Shown here one piece after another: positions 44,608-54,243 of a DNA stretch of 64,000 nucleotides. The DNA lies in NCBI RefSeq assembly GCF_902506295.1, contig NZ_LR733312.1, positions 248,001-312,000 on the forward strand. The letters are read 5' to 3'. Below the pieces are notes generated by a model. It saw only the letters and a program-made list of their open reading frames with translations. It was not told the origin of the DNA and did no database searches. A program made the translations under genes and the position numbers. This stretch comes from Luteimonas sp. 9C (lineage in GTDB: Bacteria > Pseudomonadota > Gammaproteobacteria > Xanthomonadales > Xanthomonadaceae). The first letter of the stretch is position 1; each line of letters begins with the position of its first letter.

Positions 44608-46041
44608 ATGGAAACGATCGTCAACACACTCAACAGCGTGATCTGGAGTCCGCCGCTGATCTGGCTGTGTCTGGGCGCGGGCCTGTATTTCTCGGTGCGC
44701 ACGCGATTCGTGCAGGTCCGCCAGCTCGGCGAGATGGTGCGGCTGATGCTCGCAGGCGGCAAATCGGAAGCCGGCGTGTCGTCGTTCCAGGCGCTGGCGA
44801 TGTCGCTGTCGGGACGCGTGGGCATCGGCAACATCGCCGGCGTCGCCACGGCGATCGCCTTCGGCGGTCCGGGCGCGGTGTTCTGGATGTGGGTCGTGGC
44901 TTTCCTCGGCGCGTCGACGGCCTATATCGAATCGACGCTGGCGCAGATCTACAAGGAAAAGGACGAAAGCGGGCGGTACCGCGGCGGTCCCGCGTACTAC
45001 ATCGAAAAAGCGATGGGCCAGCGCTGGTACGCCTGGCTGTTCGCGATCGTGACCATCATCGCCGCCGGCTTCCTGCTGCCGGGCGTGCAGGCCAACGGCA
45101 TCGCCGCCGCCGCGCAGAACGCGTGGGGCATCGCGCCCGCCGTGACCGCCGCCATCGTCGTGGTCGGACTGGGCTTCATCATCTTCGGCGGCGTCAAGCG
45201 CATTGCGCGCTTCGCCGAGATCGTCGTGCCGTTCATGGCGCTGGCGTACATCCTGGTCGCGCTGGTGATCATGTTCCTCAATATCTCGGCGGTGCCGGAG
45301 ATGTTCGGGCTGATCTTGCGCAGCGCCTTCGGACTGGAAGCCGGCATGGGCGCCGTGCTGGGCCTGGCGATCGAGTGGGGCGTCAAGCGCGGTATCTATT
45401 CCAATGAAGCGGGGCAGGGCACCGGGCCGCACCACGCGGCGGCGGCGGAAGTGTCGCATCCGGCCAAGCAGGGTCTGGTGCAGGCGTTCTCGGTCTACGT
45501 CGACACCTTGCTGGTGTGTTCGGCGACCGCTTTCATGATCCTCTCGACCGGCATGTACAACGTCATCGCACCGGCGGGCGGCATGCTCTTCGAGGCGCTG
45601 CCCGGCATCGCGGTCGGCCCGGGCTATGCCCAGGCGGCGGTGGAATCGGTGCTGCCCGGCTACGGCGCCGGGTTCGTCGCGCTGGCGCTGTTCTTCTTCG
45701 CCTTCACGACGATCATCGCCTACTACTACATGGCCGAAACCAATATCGCCTACCTCAACCGGCGCATGCACCGGCCGTGGATGGTGTTCGCATTGCGCAT
45801 CGCGATTCTCGCCGCGGTGACCTTCGGCTGCATGCGCACCGCGGAAATGGCCTGGACGCTCGGCGACATCGGCGTAGGCCTGATGGCCTGGCTCAACATC
45901 GTCGCGATCCTGATCCTGCAGAAGCCGGCGCTGCTCGCGCTGCGCGACTACGAAGCCCAGCAGACGCAGGGCCTCGACCCCACATTCGATCCGGACCGGC
46001 TCGGCATCCGCAATGCCGACCTCTGGCGCAAGGACTCCTGA
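44608..46041 (+). CDS. alanine/glycine:sodium symporter (AGCS family), 477 aa
   Basis: Inner-membrane amino-acid transporter with about eleven helices. Diagnostic stretches are TRFVQVRQLGEMVRLML, SLSGRVGIGNIAGVATAIAFGGPGAVFWMW, KRGIYSNEAGQGTGPHHAAAA and MILSTGMYNV. The family imports alanine or glycine with sodium. AAAAEVSHPAKQGLVQ is in the right place. The start at 44608 has a GGGGAGCGCC-type site upstream. It precedes the RNA methyltransferase gene by one base, so the two likely form an operon, though the link in function is unclear. Confidence 0.92.
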   Translation: METIVNTLNSVIWSPPLIWLCLGAGLYFSVRTRFVQVRQLGEMVRLMLAGGKSEAGVSSFQALAMSLSGRVGIGNIAGVATAIAFGGPGAVFWMWVVAFLGASTAYIESTLAQIYKEKDESGRYRGGPAYYIEKAMGQRWYAWLFAIVTIIAAGFLLPGVQANGIAAAAQNAWGIAPAVTAAIVVVGLGFIIFGGVKRIARFAEIVVPFMALAYILVALVIMFLNISAVPEMFGLILRSAFGLEAGMGAVLGLAIEWGVKRGIYSNEAGQGTGPHHAAAAEVSHPAKQGLVQAFSVYVDTLLVCSATAFMILSTGMYNVIAPAGGMLFEALPGIAVGPGYAQAAVESVLPGYGAGFVALALFFFAFTTIIAYYYMAETNIAYLNRRMHRPWMVFALRIAILAAVTFGCMRTAEMAWTLGDIGVGLMAWLNIVAILILQKPALLALRDYEAQQTQGLDPTFDPDRLGIRNADLWRKDS

Positions 46042-46042
46042 C

Positions 46043-46954
46043 ATGACCAAATCCCCCTGGTCCGGCGGCAGCCGGGACACCCCACGCACCCCGGCGCCCG
46101 CCCCCGGTCGCGACAGCCCGTGGGGTGCGCGCTCGCGCCCTGCGACGCCTGCGCCGCCGCGCCCGCCCGCGCCGCGCGCGCAGGTCGACGCGCCCGATGC
46201 GGATGGCGTCGACACCGAAGACCGGCGCGAGATGCGCCTCTACGGGCGCAATGCGATCGACGCGGTATTCGCGCGCCGGCCCGAGGCGATCCGCAAGCTC
46301 TATCTGCTCGAGGCCCGCATTCCGCAGCTGCAGCCCCTGTTGAAGTGGTGCGCGGGCAACCGCGTCGGTTATCGCGTGGTGGCCGAGGACGATCTGCGCA
46401 AGCTCGCCGCCAGTTCGCACCACGAGGGCGTGGTCGCCGACGTGCTGCGCGAGGCGCCGCAATCGCTCGGCGCATGGCTGCAGGCGCTGCCGGCCGGCCC
46501 GGTCTGCGCGCTGTGGCTCGATGGCGTGGGCAATCCGCACAACCTGGGCGCGATCCTGCGTTCGGCCGCGCACTTCGGCGCCGGCGCGATCCTGCTGCCG
46601 AAGACCTCGCCGCTGGCGCTGTCCGGCGCCGCTGCGCGCGTCGCGGAAGGCGGCGCGGAATCCGTGCCGTTCGTGCGCCTGGGCCGCGACGACAACGCAA
46701 TCGCCCAGCTGCGCAGCGTCGGCTTCTCGCTCGCGGCGACCGTGGTGCGGGGCGGGGAGAGCCTGTTCGCACGCCCGTTGCCCGAGCGCGTCGTCTTCGT
46801 CATCGGCTCCGAAGGCGAAGGCATGGATGCCGACCTCGCCGAGGCCTGCGACCTGCGTCTCGGCATTCCGGGCAGCGGCAAGGTCGAGAGCCTCAATGTC
46901 GCCTCGGCAACCGCGGTGTTGCTGGCGCAGTGGATGCAGCACCGCCACGCCTGA
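46043..46954 (+). CDS. SpoU-family (TrmH-like) rRNA/tRNA 2'-O-methyltransferase, 303 aa
   Basis: RNA 2'-O-ribose methyltransferase of the SPOUT class. The N-terminal 55 residues are Pro/Arg-rich and disordered, then comes a SpoU substrate-binding domain (LYGRNAIDAVFARRPEAIRKLYLL). The catalytic domain has motif 1 NPHNLGAILRSAAHFG (Asn, Arg), motif 2 VFVIGSEGEGMDADL and motif 3 LGIPGSGKVESLNVASATAVLL, which form the trefoil knot and bind S-adenosylmethionine. The extended basic N-terminus resembles E. coli YfiF-like members. The target nucleotide is unknown. Confidence 0.9.
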   Translation: MTKSPWSGGSRDTPRTPAPAPGRDSPWGARSRPATPAPPRPPAPRAQVDAPDADGVDTEDRREMRLYGRNAIDAVFARRPEAIRKLYLLEARIPQLQPLLKWCAGNRVGYRVVAEDDLRKLAASSHHEGVVADVLREAPQSLGAWLQALPAGPVCALWLDGVGNPHNLGAILRSAAHFGAGAILLPKTSPLALSGAAARVAEGGAESVPFVRLGRDDNAIAQLRSVGFSLAATVVRGGESLFARPLPERVVFVIGSEGEGMDADLAEACDLRLGIPGSGKVESLNVASATAVLLAQWMQHRHA

Positions 46955-46992
46955 AGGCAGGCGTGCGGGTGCGCGACGGGACGCGCCGCGCG

Positions 46993-47022
46993 CCTCGCAT
47001 CGCGCGCAGACGCGATGCGAGG
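46993..47022. terminator. bidirectional hairpin between converging genes
   Basis: A perfect 12-base inverted repeat (CCTCGCATCGCG / CGCGATGCGAGG) with a CGCAGA loop lies midway between the methyltransferase stop (46954) and the peptidase stop (47031). There is no T-run, but it is well placed to end both transcripts. Confidence 0.6.
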
Positions 47023-47030
47023 ATCGGGCG

Positions 47031-48470
47031 TCAATGTTCGGGGGTCGCTTCGGTCTTCGGCGCGCTGCCGAAGCTTTCCGTCGATTCCGCCGCCAGCCAT
47101 GCGAAGACCGCGTAGGCGGCGGTGTTCTGCGCGACCGCATCGGGATCGACCTTGTCGAGGGTATCGTCGGCGTTGTGGTGCAGGTCGAAATAGTCGGTAC
47201 CGTCCTGGCCCAGCCAGCCCCAGGCGCCGCCCTTGGCGGCCAGCGGGGAGATGTCGGGGCCGGGGCCGCCCTTGTCCTGCAGATAGTCGATGCCGAGCGG
47301 ACGCAGGACTTCGGCAATCGCGTCGCTGGTTGCGCGCTGTCCGGCCGGGGCGCTGGTGTTGAAGCCGTAGATGCGCCCGGCGCCGAAGTCGCTCTCAGCG
47401 CCGACGATGTGTCGCGCGATGATGTCCGCGCCGCCGTGTGCCTCGGCATAGGCGCGCGCACCGAGTAGACCCTGTTCCTCGTTCGCGAATGCGACCACGC
47501 GCACCGTGCGGCGCGGCCGCTGGGGCAGCTGCGCGATCAGGTGCCCGGCGGCCATCGTGATGCCGACGCCGGACGCGTCGTCGACCGCGCCGGTGCCCAG
47601 ATCCCATGAATCCAGATGCCCGGCGATCAGCACGATCTCGTCGGGCGCTTCGCGTCCCGTGACTTCGCCGATGACGTTCTGCGAGGTGTACTCGCCGTTC
47701 CAGCCCACATCCAGCGCCAGATGCACCTGCACCGGGCCACGGCCGAGCAGGCGCGCGAGCTGGTCGGCATCGGGCAACGACAGCGCAGCCGACGGAATCG
47801 GCGTGACATCGGCGTCGAACCGCGTGATGCCGGTGTTGGCCACGCGATGCGGGCTGGTGCCGATCGAGCGCATCAGATACCCCGCGGCGCCCTTGCGAGC
47901 CGCGATCGACGGGCCGCGCCCGCGCACCGGGCCTGCCGCGCCGTAGCCGCTGCCATCGCGCGAACGCGCCATCGGCACGTCGACGAACGCGAGCTTGCCG
48001 CGCAACGTTGCGGGATCGGCGGCTTCCAGCGCGGCGATGCTGTCGAAACGCACCAGCTCGGCGGTGACGTCGCCGGCCGGGCTGCCGCCCAGCGCTGTGA
48101 TCACCAGCGGCTGCGCGTGCGCGCCGACCACCGACGCATGTTCGCTGCGACGCTCCCACTTCGGAAACGTCACCGGCTCGGTCCAGACCTTGTCGTAGCC
48201 CAGCGCTTCGAAGCGCGCCTTGGCCCAGGCGACGGCGCGGGCATCGGCCTCGCTGCCCGGCAGGCGCGGGCCGATGTCGGTGGTCAGCGATTCGATCAGC
48301 GCATACGCGGTGCCATCCTGCGCGGCGCGCTCGCGCAACTGCGCGGCCTGTTCGAGTGCGGCCGGCGCAAGGGGCGCAGCCTCGCGCGACTGTGCGAAGG
48401 CGGGGGATGCGGCCAACAGCGCGGTCGACAGCAGGACGATGGCCAGGGGCCTGAGGGACGGAACGCGCAT
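47031..48470 (-). CDS. secreted M28-family zinc peptidase, 479 aa
   Basis: Exported aminopeptidase/carboxypeptidase of the M28 family. The signal peptide ends at AASPAFAQ (residue about 27). A PA (protease-associated) insert region follows, then the zinc site: LIAGHLDSWDLGTGAVDDASG (His and bridging Asp), FANEEQGLLGA (catalytic Glu and zinc Glu), VGAESDFGAGRI (Asp) and FDLHHNADDTLDKVD (final His). The length suits a plasma glutamate carboxypeptidase-like member. I prefer the start at 48470 (MRVPSLRP) over upstream ATGs because GGAG lies at the right distance. It is located downstream of mscL. Confidence 0.9.
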   Translation of the reverse strand: MRVPSLRPLAIVLLSTALLAASPAFAQSREAAPLAPAALEQAAQLRERAAQDGTAYALIESLTTDIGPRLPGSEADARAVAWAKARFEALGYDKVWTEPVTFPKWERRSEHASVVGAHAQPLVITALGGSPAGDVTAELVRFDSIAALEAADPATLRGKLAFVDVPMARSRDGSGYGAAGPVRGRGPSIAARKGAAGYLMRSIGTSPHRVANTGITRFDADVTPIPSAALSLPDADQLARLLGRGPVQVHLALDVGWNGEYTSQNVIGEVTGREAPDEIVLIAGHLDSWDLGTGAVDDASGVGITMAAGHLIAQLPQRPRRTVRVVAFANEEQGLLGARAYAEAHGGADIIARHIVGAESDFGAGRIYGFNTSAPAGQRATSDAIAEVLRPLGIDYLQDKGGPGPDISPLAAKGGAWGWLGQDGTDYFDLHHNADDTLDKVDPDAVAQNTAAYAVFAWLAAESTESFGSAPKTEATPEH

Positions 48471-48565
48471 GTGGACGACTCCAACGAGGGACATGGACAC
48501 AAGAGAAAGGCCGCGGCAGTGGCGCGCGCGGCCCGTCGGTTGACGCAGGCGGACGTGTGGCGGCG

Positions 48566-48994
48566 TCAGGGCTGCGTGCGCAGCGAATCGCGGATCTCGC
48601 GCAGCAGCTTCACTTCCTCGCTCGGCTCGGCCGGCTTGGCCGGTTCCGGTGCTTCGGCCTGCTTGCGCTTGAGGCGGTTGATGAACTTGACGGCCAGGAA
48701 GATCGCGAACGCCACGATGACGAACTGGATGAGCGTGTTGATGAAGATGCCGTAGCCGATCGTGACGGCCGGAATTTCCTCACCCGTCGCAGCGTCGAGC
48801 GTGGCGGCGCGCAGCGTGATCGCGAGTTCGGTGAAGTCGACGTTGCCGATCAGCATTCCGATCGGCGGCATGATGATCTGGTCGACCAGCGCGGTGACGA
48901 TCTTGCCGAACGAGGCACCGATGACCACACCGACGGCGAGGTCGATGACGTTGCCGCGGACCGCGAATTCCTTGAATTCGGACAGAATGCCCAT
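48566..48994 (-). CDS. mscL: large-conductance mechanosensitive channel MscL, 142 aa
   Basis: Homopentameric inner-membrane emergency valve opened by membrane tension in osmotic down-shock. [39 protein letters not shown] is the near-invariant amphipathic helix and TM1 (positions 1-39). TM2 is [19 protein letters not shown], followed by the basic RLKRKQ turn and a cytoplasmic helix ([13 protein letters not shown]). The insert after TM1 (periplasmic loop) is normal. The peptidase gene follows 95 bases later on the same strand. Confidence 0.98.
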   Translation of the reverse strand: MGILSEFKEFAVRGNVIDLAVGVVIGASFGKIVTALVDQIIMPPIGMLIGNVDFTELAITLRAATLDAATGEEIPAVTIGYGIFINTLIQFVIVAFAIFLAVKFINRLKRKQAEAPEPAKPAEPSEEVKLLREIRDSLRTQP

Positions 48995-49035
48995 GCATCA
49001 CTCCTGCACTGTGTTGGGGAACCAGGTGCGGACGA

Positions 49036-49761
49036 CTATACCGACGGCGGCGTGATTCGCAGATGCAGTTCGATCACATCGTCGAGCCGGGCGACGCACC
49101 GGTCGCCGGGCTGCAGGGCGGCGACGCCGGCCGGCGTGCCCATGAAGACGAGATCGCCCGCGCGCAGCGCGAACAGTCTGGACAGCTCGTGGAGGATCTC
49201 GGGCACGTCCCAGATCAGCTGGTCGAGCGTCGAGCTCTGGCGGCGCTCGCCATTGACCTCGAGGCTGAGCGTGCGCGACGCCAGCGCACCGATCCCGGCG
49301 GCCGGCACGAGTTCGCCGACCGGCGCCGAGGCGTCGAAGCCCTTGGCGATGTCCCACGGCAGGCCCTTGGCCTTGGCCGCCGCCTGCAGGTCGCGACGCG
49401 TGAGATCGAGGCCGACGGTGTAGCCGAACACCAGCGCCTGTGCAGCTTCGACCGCGAGTACACCGGCCGGCGCGTCCGCGCCGAGCGCCACGACCAGCTC
49501 CACCTCGTGGTGCAGATCGCGGGTGGCGCTGGGGTAGGGCACCGTCGCAGCGGTGACGACGGCATCGGCCGGCTTGGCGAAGAACACCGGCGTACCGCGA
49601 TCGGCTTTCGACGCGGGCGCGTCCGCGCCCATTTCCTTCGCGTGGTCGGCAAAGTTGCGACCGACGCAATAGACCCGGCGCACGGGAAAGCGGCCGCCCC
49701 CACGCACCGGCAGGCGTACGGGCTCGGAAGCAGGCACGACATCGCGCGCGGAATCGGTCAT
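49036..49761 (-). CDS. fumarylacetoacetate hydrolase-family protein, 241 aa
   Basis: FAH-fold metal-dependent hydrolase or decarboxylase. VYCVGRNFADHAKEMG is the family opening, LHHEVELVVALG provides two metal-binding acidic residues, DLTRRDLQAAAKAKGLPW a third, and FMGTPAGVAALQPGD the closing motif. FAH proteins of this size (about 230 residues) include acylpyruvases and oxaloacetate decarboxylases such as YcgM/FAHD1. The start at 49761 (MTDSARD) fits; upstream in-frame codons are not family-like. The substrate is not decided by sequence. Confidence 0.9.
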   Translation of the reverse strand: MTDSARDVVPASEPVRLPVRGGGRFPVRRVYCVGRNFADHAKEMGADAPASKADRGTPVFFAKPADAVVTAATVPYPSATRDLHHEVELVVALGADAPAGVLAVEAAQALVFGYTVGLDLTRRDLQAAAKAKGLPWDIAKGFDASAPVGELVPAAGIGALASRTLSLEVNGERRQSSTLDQLIWDVPEILHELSRLFALRAGDLVFMGTPAGVAALQPGDRCVARLDDVIELHLRITPPSV

Positions 49762-49831
49762 CGCGGGTCCTCGGCGCCGGGCTGCGCCATCGAAATCGGA
49801 GAGCGGCGCGACGCGACGGTCGCGCCCGGGA

Positions 49832-50125
49832 TCAGCGCAGTGCGGCGTGGTCGCGGTTGCGGACCACCCGGTACTCGGCATCGACGATGCGACTGTCGCG
49901 GCGCGGCGTCGGGCTGCGGACGAGCAGACGGCGTGCGATGCCGAACAGGATCATTGCCGCGCCGATGAAGACACCGGCGACGAGCAGTACCGCGAGCATC
50001 GCCACGCCCACCACACCGAGCGCGATGCGCAGCAGCGGATGACGCGGTTTGCGGGGTGCGAACATCGCACGCACGCCGGAGGCGTCGAAGCGGGCATGGA
50101 GATCGCGGAAGAAAGGCTTGGACAT
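49832..50125 (-). CDS. small membrane protein of unknown function, 97 aa
   Basis: The product has a basic N-terminus (FRDLHARFDASGVRAMFAPRKPRHPLLR), one long or two short hydrophobic helices (IALGVVGVAMLAVLLVAGVFIGAAMILFGIA) and an Arg-rich end (RDSRIVDAEYRVVRNRD). An ATG at 50137 is an alternative start (MTEPMSK). The tail IVDAEYRVV is of the kind seen in small xanthomonad inner-membrane proteins of unknown role. It is divergent from the Rieske gene, 78 bases away. Confidence 0.65.
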   Translation of the reverse strand: MSKPFFRDLHARFDASGVRAMFAPRKPRHPLLRIALGVVGVAMLAVLLVAGVFIGAAMILFGIARRLLVRSPTPRRDSRIVDAEYRVVRNRDHAALR

Positions 50126-50203
50126 GGGTTCCGTCAACGTCGTGACACAATGCGGCCTCTGTGGCCGGTGACCAGTATCGGTCCGGGGCCGATTGGAGTT
50201 GTA

Positions 50204-50557
50204 ATGCCTTCGTTAAATCCACGTGAGGGACACGCCCCGCTGCTGGCATTCGATGCCATCACCGATGGCGGATTCGCCGAGGTGGAGGCGGTCCTGGACG
50301 GCGACGCCGAATCGCTGGTCCTGTTCCGCGACGGCGCACGCGTACAGGCCTGGTTGAACATCTGCCCGCATGCCGGGCGTCGACTCGACTGGGCGCCGGG
50401 ACAGTTCCTGCGCGCGAAGACCGGCGAGCTGGTATGCGCGGCGCACGGCGCCAGCTTTTCGCTGGTCGATGGTGTCTGCGTGGCCGGACCGTGCCGTGGC
50501 GAGGCCCTGCGCGCAGTGGCGGTGCGCGTGCAGGACGGACACGTCGTGCTGGGCTGA
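50204..50557 (+). CDS. small Rieske [2Fe-2S] ferredoxin-like protein, 117 aa
   Basis: Single-domain soluble Rieske protein. The cluster ligands are clear: NICPHAGRR (Cys54, His56) and LVCAAHGASFS (Cys78, His81), in the usual CxH...CxxH spacing. FDAITDGGFAEVE and DGVCVAGPCRGEALRAV complete the fold. Without a partner oxygenase gene nearby, it may act as a stand-alone electron carrier, as in NirD-like or assimilatory proteins. The start at 50204 has GGAG upstream (GATTGGAGTTGTA). It converges on the SLC13-type transporter gene. Confidence 0.88.
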   Translation: MPSLNPREGHAPLLAFDAITDGGFAEVEAVLDGDAESLVLFRDGARVQAWLNICPHAGRRLDWAPGQFLRAKTGELVCAAHGASFSLVDGVCVAGPCRGEALRAVAVRVQDGHVVLG

Positions 50558-50615
50558 CACGCCGCGTTGCGCCCTGAAGCCGCGCCCGTCTCCGCGCGCT
50601 GTCGGGGCGGCGTGA

Positions 50616-52460
50616 TCAGAACAGCAGATTGACCATCAGCACGATGATGGCCGTATAGAGCAGCGAGATCGGCAGGCCGATGCGCCACAGCTCGCGCGCC
50701 TTGTAGCCCGCGGGTCCGATGATCATCGACATGACCGGGTTCGACTGTGTCATGAAGTTGTTCGACGCCGACAGCGCGACGATCAGGGCGAAAGCCGTGG
50801 GATTGCCGCCGACCGCGAGCGCCAGATTGATCGCCAGTGGCACCACGACGATGGTCGCGCCGACGTGGCTGATCACCATCGAGAACGCGGCGGTCAACAG
50901 CGCCACCGCGATTTCCAGCACCCAGATCGGCAGGCCGCTGGGCAGGCGTTCGATCGTGTGTCCGGCCACCCACGCCGCTGCGCCGCTGGAGTCCATCGCC
51001 CAGCCCAGCGGAATCAGGCAGGCCATGAGGAACACGGTCTTCCAGTTGATGGCGCTGTAGGCCTCGTCCATCTTCAGCACGCCGAACACCAGCATGCCGG
51101 CGACGCCGGCCATCAGCGCGACCGAGGTCGGCACCCGCGACGACAGGGCGATCAGCATCGTCACCGCGAAGATCGCCATCGCGATCTTGAACTTGTGCGG
51201 TCGCTGTTCGCCCTTCGGATAATCGGTGACGATGATGAAGTCGAGCGATTTCGCCGTCTTGGCCAAGTCCTGCCAGATGCTGTGCAGCACCAGCATGTCG
51301 CCGGCGCGCAGGGTCATCGAACGCACGTCCTCGCGGATCACCTGCTTGTCGCGGTTGATTGCCAGCAGCCGCACGCCGTACTTCTTGCGCAGGCTCAGTT
51401 CGGACGCGGACTTGCCGATGAATTTCGAGGTCGGCGGCACCACCGCCTCGGCGATGCCCGCGCGGCTGGGGTTGAACAGGTCGCCGAAGTTGCGCAGGCG
51501 CGTGCTCAGGCGCAGGAACTGGTTCTGCGCGAAGTCGGCGACCTGCTGGCGGCGGCCCATCGCGCCGATGACGCTGCCCACCCAGATGCGCGCATCCGCC
51601 GGCGGGGCCAGTCGCGAATCGTTTTCCGACTTCAGCGCGAGCAGGACCGGCGCATCGTGGATCGCCTCGGCCTCGCCGAAAGTCATGCCGACCAGCGGAC
51701 TCTCCGCGGTGACCACCAGCTCGTAGACCTCGCCGTCGATGCCGTAGGCGCTGGCGAAATAGCTCTGCGTGCGCGCCGGCGTGACATTGCCGTCGCCTTC
51801 GCCCTGATCGTCGAGCTGCCGATTGCCGCGGAAATGGAAGTAGGCGAGGGCGGAGACGAGCAGCGTCAGGCCGATCGGCAACGGCGCGAACATGTTCAGC
51901 GATTCGAGCGTCGCCGAGCCCGAGGGCAGGTTGGCGTTGGCCGCGGTCAGCAGGTCGTTGAGCAGGATCAGCGGCGACGAGCCGACCATGGTCAGCGTGC
52001 CGCCCATGATGATGGCCACGCAGATCGGCAGCAGCATCTGGGCCAGACGCAGGCCGGTGCGCGAGGCCAGGCGTGCGGCCACGGGCATGTACAGCGCCAT
52101 CACCGACGGGTTCTGCATCACCGAGGAATTGAGGCCGGCGATACCGGCGGTCAGCATCAGCAGCCGGTTTTCCTGACCCTTGGCCCGCCGCAGCAGCCAG
52201 CCCGCCAGGCGATTCAATGCGCCGGTACGGTCGAGACCCATGCCCAGGATCATCGTGGCGATGACGCTGATCGTCGCGTTCGACGAGAAACCGTTGAAGA
52301 CGTCCTCCGGCGCGACCAGGCCGGTCAGGCCCAGCATCACCAGCACCACCAGGGCCACGAGGTCGGCGCGTACGCGCTGGAACACGAACAGCACCATCGT
52401 CAGGCCCACCAGGGCCAGGACGATCTTCATGTCGGTGGTGAGGGCGAGCGCGGTATCCAT
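50616..52460 (-). CDS. SLC13/DASS-type anion permease with TrkA-C domains, 614 aa
   Basis: Inner-membrane transporter in which two sets of hydrophobic helices flank two cytoplasmic RCK-C (TrkA-C) domains. Signs are VFNGFSSNATISVIATMILG, NSSVMQNPSVMALYMP and IMGGTLTMVGSSPLILLN in the first half. The second half has LIPLGWAMDSSGAAAWVA, ISHVGATIVVVPLAINLAL and ASNNFMTQSNPVMSMIIGP, the paired substrate loops. RCK-C domains span about residues 240-430. This organisation (about 610 residues) is seen in sulfate, citrate or divalent-anion permeases of the SLC13/CitMHS kind. The start at 52460 (MDTALALT) is chosen. It lies downstream of trmB. Confidence 0.86.
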   Translation of the reverse strand: MDTALALTTDMKIVLALVGLTMVLFVFQRVRADLVALVVLVMLGLTGLVAPEDVFNGFSSNATISVIATMILGMGLDRTGALNRLAGWLLRRAKGQENRLLMLTAGIAGLNSSVMQNPSVMALYMPVAARLASRTGLRLAQMLLPICVAIIMGGTLTMVGSSPLILLNDLLTAANANLPSGSATLESLNMFAPLPIGLTLLVSALAYFHFRGNRQLDDQGEGDGNVTPARTQSYFASAYGIDGEVYELVVTAESPLVGMTFGEAEAIHDAPVLLALKSENDSRLAPPADARIWVGSVIGAMGRRQQVADFAQNQFLRLSTRLRNFGDLFNPSRAGIAEAVVPPTSKFIGKSASELSLRKKYGVRLLAINRDKQVIREDVRSMTLRAGDMLVLHSIWQDLAKTAKSLDFIIVTDYPKGEQRPHKFKIAMAIFAVTMLIALSSRVPTSVALMAGVAGMLVFGVLKMDEAYSAINWKTVFLMACLIPLGWAMDSSGAAAWVAGHTIERLPSGLPIWVLEIAVALLTAAFSMVISHVGATIVVVPLAINLALAVGGNPTAFALIVALSASNNFMTQSNPVMSMIIGPAGYKARELWRIGLPISLLYTAIIVLMVNLLF

Positions 52461-52589
52461 CAGCGTCGCAGGCCGTCCTGGCAGTCGGTGACGCGGTGGG
52501 CGGATCGGGCGCGGGCCATCGGCAACAGCCTGCGCCACGCCGCGTGCAGCGGATGTCGAACCCGGCGTCCTGGGGCCCGTGTCATCGCC

Positions 52590-53345
52590 CTAGCGCCCGG
52601 CGACGTCTTCGGCGACGCGGTCGTAGAGCAGATCCCAGACGCCGTGCCCGAGTTTTTGTCCCCGGGTCTCGAAATGGGTCTGCGGCCGCCACGGCGGGCG
52701 CGGCACGTGGCCACGCGGACCGGCGCGATTGCGCAGGTCCGGCGTCGCGTCGAGCACGTCCCACATCTGCTCGGCGTAATCGGCCCAGTCGGTCGCCAGA
52801 TGCAGGCGACCTTCCGGGGACAGCTTGCGCACCAGCAGCGCGGCGAATTCCGGTTTCACCAGGCGGCGCTTGTTGTGGCGCTTCTTGTGCCAGGGGTCCG
52901 GGAAATAGATGCGGATCTCGTCGAGCGCGCCGTCGGCGATCTCGTGCGCCAGCACCTCGACGGCGTCGTGGTGATACACGCGGACATTGGTGTTGCCGTC
53001 CTCATCCAGCGCATTGAGCACGCGGCCCACGCCCGGCGCGTGTACCTCGAGGCCGATGTGGTCGCGCGCGGGATCCAGCTGCACCGAGTGCCGCAGGGCT
53101 GCGCCGTTGCCGAAACCGATCTCGACGATGCGCGGCGCGCTGCGACCGAAGACGGCATCGAAATCGCGCGGCGTGCCCTGGTAGTCCAGTCCGAACTTCG
53201 GCCAGGCGTCATCGAAGGCGCGCTGCTGGGCCGGCGTGAACCGGCCCTGGCGCAGCACGAAGCTGCGGACCTCGCGACGACCCTCGGTCGCCGTGAACGG
53301 CTTGGGCGGGGCCTTGGCACCTTCGCTGGAGAACGGGTTGGTCAT
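52590..53345 (-). CDS. trmB: tRNA (guanine-N7-)-methyltransferase, 251 aa
   Basis: Makes m7G46 in the tRNA variable loop. The SAM-binding loop is [15 protein letters not shown], the acidic ribose-binder [15 protein letters not shown], and [22 protein letters not shown] is the TrmB signature with the catalytic Asp. The start at 53345 gives MTNPFSSEG. The gene sits eleven bases downstream of thiG in the order thiS-thiG-trmB, an arrangement common in gammaproteobacteria. Confidence 0.96.
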   Translation of the reverse strand: MTNPFSSEGAKAPPKPFTATEGRREVRSFVLRQGRFTPAQQRAFDDAWPKFGLDYQGTPRDFDAVFGRSAPRIVEIGFGNGAALRHSVQLDPARDHIGLEVHAPGVGRVLNALDEDGNTNVRVYHHDAVEVLAHEIADGALDEIRIYFPDPWHKKRHNKRRLVKPEFAALLVRKLSPEGRLHLATDWADYAEQMWDVLDATPDLRNRAGPRGHVPRPPWRPQTHFETRGQKLGHGVWDLLYDRVAEDVAGR

Positions 53346-53355
53346 CGCGCGTCGA

Positions 53356-54153
53356 TCAGCCCAGCAGACCATCGACCGGCGAGGACGCGCTGGCGAACCG
53401 CTTGCGCGGAATGCGACCGGCGAGGAACGCCTCGCGCCCGGCCTCGACCGCCTTGCGCATCGCGCTGGCCATCAGCACCGGGCTGCGCGCGCCGGCGATC
53501 GCGGTGTTCATCAGCACGCCGTCGCAGCCCAGCTCCATCGCGATCGCGGCGTCGGAAGCAGTGCCCACGCCGGCGTCGACGATGATCGGCACTTTGGCGT
53601 TCTCGATGATCTCGATCAGGTTGTACTTGTTCTGGATGCCCAGGCCCGAGCCGATCGGCGCGGCCAGCGGCATCACCGCGGCGCAGCCGATCTCTTCCAG
53701 GCGCTTGGCCAGGATCGGATCGTCGGAGGTGTAGACCATGACGTCGAAACCGTCCTTGACCAGCTGTTCGGCGGCCTTGAGCGTCTGCACGACATCGGGG
53801 AAGAGCGTGCGCTGGTCGCCCAGCACCTCGAGCTTGGTCAGGTTGTGGCCGTCGAGCAGTTCGCGCGCCAGGCGGCAGGTGCGCACCGCATCTTCGGCGG
53901 TGTAGCAGCCGGCGGTGTTGGGCAGGATCGTGAAGCGGTCCGGCGGCAGCACGTCCAGCAGGTTGGGCTCGCCCGGGTTCTGGCCGATGTTGGTGCGGCG
54001 GATCGCGACGGTGACGATCTGCGCGCCGGCGGCCTCGGTGGCCTGGCGGGTCTCATCGAGATCCTTGAACTTGCCGGTGCCGGTCAGCAGGCGGGAGGTG
54101 TAGGTCTTGCCGGCGATGATCAGGCCGGCATCAGCGGGGGATGCAGTGGTCAT
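53356..54153 (-). CDS. thiG: thiazole synthase ThiG, 265 aa
   Basis: TIM-barrel enzyme that builds the thiazole phosphate of thiamine with ThiS thiocarboxylate, deoxyxylulose phosphate and dehydroglycine. The Schiff-base lysine is K107 in [20 protein letters not shown] [32 protein letters not shown] and [15 protein letters not shown], plus [22 protein letters not shown], match the family. The start at 54153 is chosen. It follows thiS by 90 bases. Confidence 0.97.
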   Translation of the reverse strand: MTTASPADAGLIIAGKTYTSRLLTGTGKFKDLDETRQATEAAGAQIVTVAIRRTNIGQNPGEPNLLDVLPPDRFTILPNTAGCYTAEDAVRTCRLARELLDGHNLTKLEVLGDQRTLFPDVVQTLKAAEQLVKDGFDVMVYTSDDPILAKRLEEIGCAAVMPLAAPIGSGLGIQNKYNLIEIIENAKVPIIVDAGVGTASDAAIAMELGCDGVLMNTAIAGARSPVLMASAMRKAVEAGREAFLAGRIPRKRFASASSPVDGLLG

Positions 54154-54243
54154 CGTGGGATTATCGCCGATGCGGCTGCGGCGTGTGGGCATGGGCGAGC
54201 CGCCTGCCGCGAGGGCAACCCGGCGGCGACGCCCTGCGGATGC